A DNA stretch of 64,000 bases from contig SCKQ01000006.1 of assembly GCA_004124535.1 (NCBI GenBank), positions 7,296-71,295 on the forward strand. The letters are read 5' to 3'. The position numbers and the translations under genes are program-made. This document shows, in pieces, positions 8,272-16,102 of the stretch. Each line of letters starts with the position of its first letter. Within the stretch, counting starts at the first letter, position 1. Origin of the DNA: Fidelibacterota bacterium. Lineage in GTDB: Bacteria; Marinisomatota; Marinisomatia; Marinisomatales; TCS55. Under the pieces are notes generated by a model. It saw only the letters and a list, made by a program, of their open reading frames with translations, did not search any database and was not told the origin of the DNA.

Positions 8272-9804
8272 ATGAGTAAGTATAAAGTATTTTATAAACA
8301 ATTGTTATTGGCAGTGTTCTGTATGAGTATGGCTTGGGGACAAGGTAGTGGTTACCTGGCGCAGAAATTGATGGTAGAAAATGACCTGCGGCAACGCATA
8401 ACAGATGCCCTGTCAAAAATAATTGATGACCGTAAATATGTCATTGATGTTAATGCAGACATTGAAATCAGCGGCGGCACGGAAGAGCAAATCACTATTC
8501 TGGGTGAAGGCCAACAAAGCCCCAGACAGGCATTGGAAGATGTATATGGTGCTGTAGATCAGACACTGGACCGTTCTAGAGGAAGCCAAGGGAGCAGTGT
8601 TTCTATGCCGTGGCTTCCCGGTTATCCCGGTTACAATGACGACCAAAAGGCAGAGGCCATTCCTAATGTCGATACTGAACCCTCTAATGATGCATCTCTT
8701 CCAATCCCAGTCACATTGAGCCCCGGACAAAGCAAGGTGCTTTCAAGGACGGTTACAAGTAAACACCCCGCCACAGCATATATTAAAAAACTGGAAATCA
8801 GTATTATTCTGCAGGAAGGCGCTGCACCGGAACTCATCGAAAATATCAGACAAGTTGTAATGGTTGCCTCGCGTTTCAATCGTGCCCGGGGCGATGCATT
8901 AAGCATCATGACAGCTACATTTAAAGAACGGCGCGATGAAAAAACCGCCGAACAAATTTTGCTAAAAAACATTGCAGAAAAACTTGAGTCACTGGAACAA
9001 CAGCAACCAGATGAAGGTTCTATGAACTGGAAAGAGGAACTTGAAGACTACAAAGCACAGGAAGCAGATCGCCGTGAGCAAGATAAAACGTATTTCCAGC
9101 AGCAGTTAACCAGCTTGGAATCAGCAGCCCGAGAAAGGGCGTATCAGTTGGAAAAAAGAGATATATTGCGACGTGATTCATTGAAAATGCAGGCGCTAAA
9201 TAATGAAATCACCAGCCTCAAGTCCATGATAACATCTGAGGATGTTTCAGGAGATGAAGCCGCCCAGGCAGAAAAAGCCATGGGTGAAAAGATGAGTGAA
9301 AAAGAAGCTCTGGATGCCCAGATAGCTGAAAAACTGGCCATGCTGGACGCGGTGCAATCAGACTTAGACCGTAGCATGAACAAAGGCGGATCTTCAACCG
9401 TGATGATTGTATTTGTATCCCTGCTTGGGGCGCTGGTCATTGTGCTTGTAGTTGTATTGGTTATCGTGATTATGGGGAATCGTCAGCGCCAGCAATTGCC
9501 ACCACCCTGGATGTATCCACCCCGGTCACGGAAAAAAAAAAGTGAAAACAAAGCTGTGACAACTCCTCAAACAACACCCCCGGCCCCAGAATCTATTCCA
9601 GCGGAAGACACCAGTGTTTTACAAAGCGAAATTTCTGATATGCGGCAGGCGGTTGTATCCATGAGCGTCAGCCAGCCGAGTGCAGCGACACGAATTGTAA
9701 AGGAATGGATGGAAGATGATACTCCGCCGCCAGAACCTGTTGCTGCTCCTGTCGAACTCGAGGAAAAAGATAGCGATAAAAAGAAGAAAAAGAAGAAAAA
9801 ATAA
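8272..9804 (+). CDS. FliF-like protein: shortened M-ring protein with RBM3-type domain and FliG-binding tail
   Basis: The 510-residue protein has a signal peptide or first membrane helix (8-23). A periplasmic region at about 30-220 matches the last ring-building domain (RBM3) of flagellar FliF: VENDLRQRITDALSKI...VIDVNADIEI, a Gly/Pro-rich insert (100-145), RTVTSKHPATAYIKKLEISI, and RFNRARGDALSIMTATF, which parallels the FliF GFSEKRGDSLNVVNSPF segment. A coiled coil (~225-365) and a single TM (376-401) follow. The cytoplasmic tail contains AATRIVKEWMEDD (471-483), close to the FliG-binding FliF C-terminus (VALVIRQW), then a poly-lysine end. FliF domains RBM1 and RBM2 are missing. I chose the ATG at 8272 behind AAGGAG. 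The fliG-like gene follows 9 bases later. Confidence 0.8.
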   Translation: MSKYKVFYKQLLLAVFCMSMAWGQGSGYLAQKLMVENDLRQRITDALSKIIDDRKYVIDVNADIEISGGTEEQITILGEGQQSPRQALEDVYGAVDQTLDRSRGSQGSSVSMPWLPGYPGYNDDQKAEAIPNVDTEPSNDASLPIPVTLSPGQSKVLSRTVTSKHPATAYIKKLEISIILQEGAAPELIENIRQVVMVASRFNRARGDALSIMTATFKERRDEKTAEQILLKNIAEKLESLEQQQPDEGSMNWKEELEDYKAQEADRREQDKTYFQQQLTSLESAARERAYQLEKRDILRRDSLKMQALNNEITSLKSMITSEDVSGDEAAQAEKAMGEKMSEKEALDAQIAEKLAMLDAVQSDLDRSMNKGGSSTVMIVFVSLLGALVIVLVVVLVIVIMGNRQRQQLPPPWMYPPRSRKKKSENKAVTTPQTTPPAPESIPAEDTSVLQSEISDMRQAVVSMSVSQPSAATRIVKEWMEDDTPPPEPVAAPVELEEKDSDKKKKKKKK

Positions 9805-9813
9805 GGCAGGACC

Positions 9814-10746
9814 ATGATTACAGATATTAACAGACTTTCAGGCCTTCAAAAAGCAGCAATACTATTCTCAGTGTTGGGAGAAGGCCTTGCTCTTACATTG
9901 GTAAAAGATTTATCTAAGACAGATATCCGTAAAGTCCGGGCGGCCATGCGCGAACTTAACAATGTATCTTTTGCAGTTAAGAAAAGGGTAATGGAAGAGT
10001 TTTACTTCAGTTTTGTGAGTGAAAAATTCTACGATGAAGAATCTGATGAACCTAAAAAACCCTTCGGTTTCCTGGAGGATCTAAACGATGAACAGCTTAT
10101 CGCACTTATTAAACCTGAATCTGATTCCGTAGCAGCTATAGTACTGGCACAAGTCGCTGGTGAACGACGCAACAAAGTAATGGGGAACTTGTCTGTGGAA
10201 TCAAAAGGAAATATCATTATGGAAATGGGTAATTTGAACGACATTCCTTTAGAAGCCATAGTGAATGTAGCGAACGATCTTCATAAAAAATCGAAATTTC
10301 TACCCAAAACAATTGCCTTTTCCAGAGGAGGCGGTAAAGAAGTTGCGGAAATTTTGAGCGGTTTGAGTTCCGCAGAAGAAACCCAATTTCTGGAAAACAT
10401 TACCAGGGAAAACCCTGATCTGGCAGCAGAAGTAAAAAAATATCACCTGACATGGGATGCATTATTTGATTTATTGACTGACAGCATTCTAAGGGATCTC
10501 ATGAATTCTGTTGAGCTGGACACCATCGCCTTGGCTCTTAAAGGGATGCCGGAAGATATTGTTAATCGTGTGATTGAAAACCTGCCCAAGAAAAAACAGG
10601 CCATGTACGAACCGGTGGAAGGAGCTGTATCGAAACGGGAAGTGGATAAGGCAAGAAAAAATATTGTTACCGCAGCAAAACAGATGGAAAAAAATGGTGC
10701 CTTCAACTTGGAGGACTTAGTCGGCGGCGGAGAAATGGTGGAATAA
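9814..10746 (+). CDS. fliG: FliG-like motor switch/rotor protein
   Basis: The 310-residue cytoplasmic protein has the three FliG domains in order. The N domain (~7-70, LQKAAILFSVLGEG...LSKTDIRKVRAAM) should bind FliF. The middle domain (~85-165, LNDEQLIALIK...AAIVLAQVAGERRNKVMGNL) and C domain (~170-300, GGGKEVAEIL, TWDALFDLLTDSILRDLMNSV, ALALKGMPEDI) carry the switch and torque surfaces. The FliM-binding EHPQ motif is replaced by ESDS (102-105), and the charged DDR of the torque helix is LTD, although Arg227 and the ALALKG motif are kept. The gene has a GGCAGG site and is the last of the operon. It could be the rotor for the adjacent MotAB, probably without FliM. Confidence 0.88.
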   Translation: MITDINRLSGLQKAAILFSVLGEGLALTLVKDLSKTDIRKVRAAMRELNNVSFAVKKRVMEEFYFSFVSEKFYDEESDEPKKPFGFLEDLNDEQLIALIKPESDSVAAIVLAQVAGERRNKVMGNLSVESKGNIIMEMGNLNDIPLEAIVNVANDLHKKSKFLPKTIAFSRGGGKEVAEILSGLSSAEETQFLENITRENPDLAAEVKKYHLTWDALFDLLTDSILRDLMNSVELDTIALALKGMPEDIVNRVIENLPKKKQAMYEPVEGAVSKREVDKARKNIVTAAKQMEKNGAFNLEDLVGGGEMVE

Positions 10747-10777
10747 CGGCAGTATAAAAAGCCAGTTATTATTATAA

Positions 10778-10813
10778 ACAGCCTTCGCCATTCGGTGAAG
10801 GCTGTTTTATTTT
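10778..10813 (+). terminator. Rho-independent terminator after the fliG-like gene
   Basis: A 12-base-pair stem (10778-10789 with 10794-10805, one G-T pair) closes a 4-base ATTC loop and is followed by TTTATTTT. It ends the motor-like operon before the ABC transporter genes. Confidence 0.9.
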
Positions 10814-10820
10814 CAAGGTT

Positions 10821-12353
10821 ATGTTTCGTCCCATTCAACTGTTCATTTTGCTATTATTATTCCTTGGATGTGCCAGGGAGGTGGATTATAAAACGTTGAC
10901 CATCGCCTATGCCGCAGACATCCGCGGCTTTGATCCGGCTTTTGCCACCGACCTAAGGACGGGAAAAATCATCTCTTTAGTGTACGATAATCTAGTACGC
11001 TTTGACGCCGACATGAACCTGGCCCCAGCCATTGCCCATAGCTGGTCGGTTAACAATACCGGCAGGATATATACCTTTAATATTAGAAACAATGTCCGCT
11101 TTCATGATGGCACATCATTAACCATAAATGATATTACCAAATCATTCCATAGAATTTTAGACCCGCAGACCTCCTCACCCCAGACGTGGTTATTGGAACG
11201 TATCACTGGGGCAAAAGATTTTATGACTGGAAAGGCGGATCATGTACGGGGACTGCAAATTACCAATGATTCATCACTGGTGGTTGAGCTGGATGAGGCC
11301 TTTGCACCCTTTATTCAATACCTGGCTATGCCCGCTGCGGCGATTATTAATTCAAACGGTATCGAGTCGTTGTCAACAGTTCCCGCCGGTTCAGGGCCCT
11401 GGCGATTGGAAACATGGGCCAGAGATGGGGAATTACTTTTTAGCCGAAACAAGGATTATTGGGACACTCCGCCAATAACCGACAATTTGAGGATTAGAAT
11501 CCTTTCTGAAGTCATGACGCAATCAGCGGAATTTGAAACCGGCTCACTGGACATATTGGAAGTACCACAAGGAGAAATAGAATACTGGCGTCAATACAAC
11601 TATGACCAGATTGAAGTGGAGGAGCTGAATATCTGGTATATCGGCATGAATTGTTCCCGGCCACCCTTTGATGACCTACGACTGCGTCAGGCCATGAATT
11701 ACTCCATTGACAGGGAAAAAATAATTCATATACTTTTAAACGGCTCAGCTGCCCTTGCCAATGGGCCCGTTCCGCCCCAGCTGTTATCAGAGGTCACCGA
11801 GCTGCGCTATGAATACAATCCCTCTCGAGCAATTCAATTACTGCAAGAAGCCGGGTTTGGCAACAGCTTGCAAACAGAAATTTACGTGGCCGGCGGTTCG
11901 GGCATGTTTCATGTTTTGGAAGCGCTGCAGTCTGATTGGGCGGCGGTGGGCATTACAGTGGAAATTAAGCGCAGTGACTGGAATGTATTTAAGACAGCCG
12001 TGCGGGAAGGAAAACCGGATCTTTATTATCTGGATTGGTTTGCGGATTATCCCGATGGTGAAAATTTTTTATACCCATTATTCTACAGCACAGAATCCAT
12101 GAAAAATCGTAACCGTTTTTCTGATCCAGACATTGATGCAATCATAATTAAGATTCAGCGTTTACCCAACAATGCTGAACGGCAACGTTTGATAGCAGAT
12201 GCAAATAAGTTGATTGTGGATGCAGCGCCTTGGGTTTTTTTATGGCACAGTAAAACAATCTATTTAACCCAACAATGGATAAAGGGTTTTCAACCCTCAC
12301 CGATTTTTAATGCCAATCGCTATATGAATATCAGTAAAATGGCACAGGAATGA
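10821..12353 (+). CDS. Peptide-type ABC transporter substrate-binding lipoprotein (family 5)
   Basis: The 510-residue protein starts with a lipoprotein signal (LFLGC, Cys17). Its SBP family 5 fold is recognisable from DIRGFDPAFATDLRTGKI, YTFNIRNNVRFHDG and DDLRLRQAMNYSIDREKI, as in OppA/DppA/GsiB proteins. It would capture oligopeptides or similar solutes in the periplasm and deliver them to the two permeases encoded next, whose first start overlaps its stop (ATGA). The substrate cannot be read from the sequence. No ATPase gene is adjacent, so the ATP-hydrolysing subunits must be encoded elsewhere. Confidence 0.93.
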   Translation: MFRPIQLFILLLLFLGCAREVDYKTLTIAYAADIRGFDPAFATDLRTGKIISLVYDNLVRFDADMNLAPAIAHSWSVNNTGRIYTFNIRNNVRFHDGTSLTINDITKSFHRILDPQTSSPQTWLLERITGAKDFMTGKADHVRGLQITNDSSLVVELDEAFAPFIQYLAMPAAAIINSNGIESLSTVPAGSGPWRLETWARDGELLFSRNKDYWDTPPITDNLRIRILSEVMTQSAEFETGSLDILEVPQGEIEYWRQYNYDQIEVEELNIWYIGMNCSRPPFDDLRLRQAMNYSIDREKIIHILLNGSAALANGPVPPQLLSEVTELRYEYNPSRAIQLLQEAGFGNSLQTEIYVAGGSGMFHVLEALQSDWAAVGITVEIKRSDWNVFKTAVREGKPDLYYLDWFADYPDGENFLYPLFYSTESMKNRNRFSDPDIDAIIIKIQRLPNNAERQRLIADANKLIVDAAPWVFLWHSKTIYLTQQWIKGFQPSPIFNANRYMNISKMAQE

Positions 12354-13282
12354 TTCAGTATTTTTTAAACAGGCTCCTTCAAGCCATCCCGGTTCTATTG
12401 GGTGTTATCATTATAACATTTGTGTTGATGTACATCATTCCCGGCGATCCGGTGGTCTCCATGGTGGGGGAACGTTACAGCGAAGAAACCGTTCAGCGGT
12501 TGCGCCAGGAATTGCATTTGGACGATCCTCTGCCCCTGCAGTTTCTGCGCTATGTTGGAAATGTATTGCAGGGCAATTTTGGTAATTCATTCATTACAGG
12601 GGAGCCTGTAGCAGCACTGATTATAGAAAAATTTCCCAACACAATGATGCTGGCTATTACTGCCATGTTCTTTGCTATACTGATTGGCCTCACCGCCGGA
12701 ATTATGTCATCTGTACACCCGGGAAGTTTTATGGATCGGGGAATAATGGTTCTGGCCCTGGCAGGCATTTCTGCACCTGTATTCTGGGTAGGACTGATTC
12801 TTGTCCTAGTTGTGGGTGTAATGCTGCAATGGTTGCCGCCTACAGGTTTTGGCGGTATAGAATATCTCATTTTACCGGCGCTGACGCTAGGCCTGCGCTC
12901 GGCAGCCTACCTGGCACGCTTAACCAGAGCCACCATGCTGGACGTATTGAGCCATGACTATATCCGCACTGCACGCTCCAAAGGGCTGCCGGAATGGAAG
13001 GTGTTTATAAAGCACGCCTTTCCCAACACGCTGATTCCTGTGATAACGATTATCGGAACGGACTTCGGTAGCTATTTATCCGGGGCGGTATTGACGGAAT
13101 CAATTTTCGGTTGGCCAGGGATAGGGCGACTGGCGCTGGAAGCCATTATGAAAAGAGATTTCCCTGTCATTCAAGGGACGGTACTGTTCATGGCCATAAT
13201 GTTTGTATTGATGAATGTATTGGTGGACTTGCTATATGGGGTTGTTGATCCGAGGATTCGGTTGGAACGGTCAGGGAAGTGA
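12350..13282 (+). CDS. Dipeptide/oligopeptide ABC transporter permease, DppB type
   Basis: The 310-residue inner-membrane permease has about six helices. It has the N-terminal signature of the DppB/OppB family (RLLQAIPVLLGVIIITFVLMYIIPGDP would be the full stretch; the core is LLGVIIITFVLMYIIPGDP). The EAA-loop region that contacts the ATPase is YIRTARSKGLPEWKVFIKHAF. It begins with an ATG overlapping the binding-protein stop by 4 bases and ends overlapping the second permease, so the three genes are translationally coupled. Confidence 0.94.
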   Translation: MIQYFLNRLLQAIPVLLGVIIITFVLMYIIPGDPVVSMVGERYSEETVQRLRQELHLDDPLPLQFLRYVGNVLQGNFGNSFITGEPVAALIIEKFPNTMMLAITAMFFAILIGLTAGIMSSVHPGSFMDRGIMVLALAGISAPVFWVGLILVLVVGVMLQWLPPTGFGGIEYLILPALTLGLRSAAYLARLTRATMLDVLSHDYIRTARSKGLPEWKVFIKHAFPNTLIPVITIIGTDFGSYLSGAVLTESIFGWPGIGRLALEAIMKRDFPVIQGTVLFMAIMFVLMNVLVDLLYGVVDPRIRLERSGK

Positions 13283-14286
13283 TAATAAATAAGGTGTTGA
13301 AAGATCCCGGTATTATTTTTGGTCTGGCATGTGTGTTGCTTATTGCAGTACTAGGAATTTTTGCGCCTTTGCTTGCACCGCAGAATCCCAATAGCCAAAT
13401 ACTGGAGTTTCGGCATAAACCACCAGGTTTTAAGGGGGAAATTATTCGCTACCGGCTGGCACCAGGGCTACCGGAAATTTCCATGGCTTTGCAAAGTGCA
13501 TATGTTGAAGATGAAACAATTGTTATAACAGATTTATTGAATAGGCAGCAACATATTGCATTGAAAAATGTTTTAGGAGGAAGTCTCTCCACAGGAAAAG
13601 AAACAATAACCTTTTGGCTAGGGACAGATCAATTCGGCCGGGATATATTGTCGCGGATCATCCACGGGGCGCGGATTTCACTCGCAGTCGGTTTTATCGC
13701 CAGTGTCATTGCTCTGGTGATTGGCGTATTACTGGGCGCCCTCTCTGGGATATCCGGTGGTAGAATAGATACAATCATTATGCGCTGTACTGATATAATG
13801 TTCGGTTTTCCCACGCTGCTTTTTCTCATAGGGATTACAGCGGCACTGGAACCCAGTTTGAATGTTGTATTTCTTGCTGTAGGTCTCGTAACATGGCCGG
13901 GTATGGCGCGGTTAGTCCGGGGACAGGTATTACAATTGAAAGAACAAGAGTATGTACAATCAGCAAAAGCATTGGGTTTCAGCAAAAGAACAATACTATG
14001 GCGGCATATTTTACCCAACAGTTTAGCTCCCATTATTGTCACCTTTACCCTGGGCATTGCCGGAGCCATCATGGCCGAAGCCAGTTTATCTTTTCTAGGG
14101 TTAGGTGCTCAGCCCCCAACGCCAAGCTGGGGCGCTATGATTAACAGCAGTAAAGATTTTTTACGTATTGCCCCGTGGTCTTCCTTGGCACCGGGGACAG
14201 CAATTGCAATTGCTGTGTTGGGTTTTAATTTGCTAGGCGATAGTATCAGGGATTTATTAGACCCTACAATGAATAAAGAAAGATAA
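13279..14286 (+). CDS. Dipeptide/oligopeptide ABC transporter permease, DppC type, with enlarged first periplasmic loop
   Basis: The 335-residue second permease has the family motif LGTDQFGRDILSRIIHGAR after TM1 and an EAA loop (YVQSAKALGFSKRTILWRH). It starts with a GTG overlapping the previous stop. The stretch between TM1 and the LGTDQFGRD motif is about 80 residues, clearly longer than the roughly 25 usual in DppC. The extra residues (around 35-110) form an apparent small beta-rich insert. A glutamate-cysteine ligase gene starts three bases after its stop. Confidence 0.93.
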   Translation: MIINKVLKDPGIIFGLACVLLIAVLGIFAPLLAPQNPNSQILEFRHKPPGFKGEIIRYRLAPGLPEISMALQSAYVEDETIVITDLLNRQQHIALKNVLGGSLSTGKETITFWLGTDQFGRDILSRIIHGARISLAVGFIASVIALVIGVLLGALSGISGGRIDTIIMRCTDIMFGFPTLLFLIGITAALEPSLNVVFLAVGLVTWPGMARLVRGQVLQLKEQEYVQSAKALGFSKRTILWRHILPNSLAPIIVTFTLGIAGAIMAEASLSFLGLGAQPPTPSWGAMINSSKDFLRIAPWSSLAPGTAIAIAVLGFNLLGDSIRDLLDPTMNKER

Positions 14287-14289
14287 CCA

Positions 14290-15597
14290 TTGAGCAATAT
14301 TGTTGAACAGGTAGAAGCGCATATACTTTCCGGCTGTACATATACCGCCGAGCGTGCCATCGGCGTAGAAATTGAGACAATAATATATAACAGCAATGGT
14401 GAACGCATTCCCGCAAATCCCGGAACGAAATATTCAGCAGCTGATTTCATCCAAGCCATCGATTTAGGGTGTAAAGATATGGGTACATTTGTTACATATT
14501 CCTTGGAGCCCGGCGGGCAGGTGGAATGGGCCTCGCTACCCGCGTTTAATATTCATGACATTCAGAATGAATTGAGTAATTTGCAAAAGCTGATAGATAA
14601 CGTATGTATTGAAAATGATCTAACAATTGTTGATTTAGCCCTGGACCCGATTTACAGTCCCAACGATATTAGGCTCATTGATCAGCGCAAGTACCGTTTA
14701 ATGCACGACCACTTCACCAACACTGGAAAACACGGTCCATGGATGATGCGCAATACAGCCAGCGTGCAGGTGAATATTGACTTGCTGGACAGGCAGGATG
14801 CGGAAGAATGCGGATACATCGCTGATAGTATCAGCCCTCTGGCGGCTGTTCTGTTTTCCAATACCCCATTTATGAATAGCCAGCCCCTTGGTTATAAAAA
14901 TATGCGTTATAGTATCTGGGAAGATACAGATCCCGCTCGCTGCGGACATTTACTGGATCATGGTATACACAACAGCGAAGGATTATTAACCCAATATTGC
15001 CGGTATATTTTGGGAGTGCCTGTTATTTTTACGACGCCTAATAAAGCAGGAGAAGTGGGTTTTTTTAATGGTACCATTAAGCAATGGTTGCAAAGTATTT
15101 CTGAGAAAAATGAAATTGCACCGGAGGATATAAAAACAGCCCTCCATCAGATTTTTACTCATGAGCGTTATAAAACAGTCCTAGAGCTACGTTCTACCGA
15201 CCGTCCTCCAAATGGTTTTGAACTGGCACCTCTTGCTTTTTGGCAGGCCCTAATGGAACAGGGAAAAACTCGTGATATATTATTGGAGGAAGTCAGCCGA
15301 TGGCTCCCATCAGAACGCAAGGAGTTAAATTTAAAGGCAGCGACCCTGGATTTAAACCAGTCTGCCCCGGGCAATAAAACGATTCTTCAATGGCTTGAAT
15401 GGTTAGCGGACCTGGTGTACAATAGCCTAGATGAGCGGGCTGCGCGATTGAACATTGCATCAGAAAGGAAATACATTGAACCCTTTATAGATAGTGTATT
15501 ATCTAAGGGAGTATTTACATTACAAAGCCAAGAAAAGTTTACAAAAGATGAAATATCAGTCAAAGAATTCATCATGACAAAAGTACACCATGTTTAG
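14290..15597 (+). CDS. Glutamate-cysteine ligase, GCS2 family
   Basis: The 435-residue ATP-dependent ligase is of the plant/alphaproteobacterial GCS2 type, which also includes EgtA. It joins glutamate and cysteine to gamma-glutamylcysteine, the first step of glutathione (or ergothioneine) synthesis. Visible signatures are the N-terminal substrate motif IGVEIE (25-30), the central MMRNTASVQVNIDL and the C-terminal ELRSTDRPP. The start is a TTG at 14290 with a weak ribosome binding site. No glutathione synthetase gene is in view, so the final thiol is unknown. It sits directly behind the peptide permease genes and overlaps the following membrane protein gene by 8 bases. Confidence 0.88.
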   Translation: MSNIVEQVEAHILSGCTYTAERAIGVEIETIIYNSNGERIPANPGTKYSAADFIQAIDLGCKDMGTFVTYSLEPGGQVEWASLPAFNIHDIQNELSNLQKLIDNVCIENDLTIVDLALDPIYSPNDIRLIDQRKYRLMHDHFTNTGKHGPWMMRNTASVQVNIDLLDRQDAEECGYIADSISPLAAVLFSNTPFMNSQPLGYKNMRYSIWEDTDPARCGHLLDHGIHNSEGLLTQYCRYILGVPVIFTTPNKAGEVGFFNGTIKQWLQSISEKNEIAPEDIKTALHQIFTHERYKTVLELRSTDRPPNGFELAPLAFWQALMEQGKTRDILLEEVSRWLPSERKELNLKAATLDLNQSAPGNKTILQWLEWLADLVYNSLDERAARLNIASERKYIEPFIDSVLSKGVFTLQSQEKFTKDEISVKEFIMTKVHHV

Positions 15598-16000
15598 CCT
15601 AGATTATTTACATCATCAAGTTATCCATTTCCCTATTGCACTATTATCAATAAGCATCTTATTTGATTTACTGGGTTACTACTTAAAAAATGATAAACTT
15701 TTTTTTTCAAGTTGGTGCACATTATTAATAGGAGCCGGGTTCTCGATAGTTGCGGTGGCAACAGGCTTTATAGCTGATGTAAACTATGGACACATGTCAG
15801 AACCATTGCCTATACTTGAAACGCACGGCTCGACACAAATTCTGGCAGCCACATGTTTTATAAGTTTATGTTTATGGCGCTACATACAAAACCAAACTCA
15901 CACCAAACCGCCGGGGTGGTACATTATTGTGGGGATTAGTTCTGTCTGTATTTTGTTTTATGGGAGCCATTTAGGTGCAGGGCTGGCTGGTCATTATTGA
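15590..16000 (+). CDS. Four-helix membrane protein, DUF2231-like
   Basis: The 136-residue integral membrane protein has four predicted helices (about 12-30, 40-62, 80-97, 108-130). It has conserved histidines in HHQVIHFPIAL near the N-terminus, ETHGSTQI in the middle and SHLGAGLAGHY at the C-terminus. This resembles DUF2231 proteins, where such histidines could hold heme or metal. The function is unknown. Its ATG lies inside the end of the ligase gene, so it is co-transcribed with it. Confidence 0.75.
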   Translation: MFSLDYLHHQVIHFPIALLSISILFDLLGYYLKNDKLFFSSWCTLLIGAGFSIVAVATGFIADVNYGHMSEPLPILETHGSTQILAATCFISLCLWRYIQNQTHTKPPGWYIIVGISSVCILFYGSHLGAGLAGHY

Positions 16001-16102
16001 AATTCATAATAATTAGGGATGATTTTTCCCATCCATGTTTTGTAATTTTTCCGGCGGTTTAGCCATGATCTCCCGCATTATTACTTTTCTGGCATATATT
16101 AT

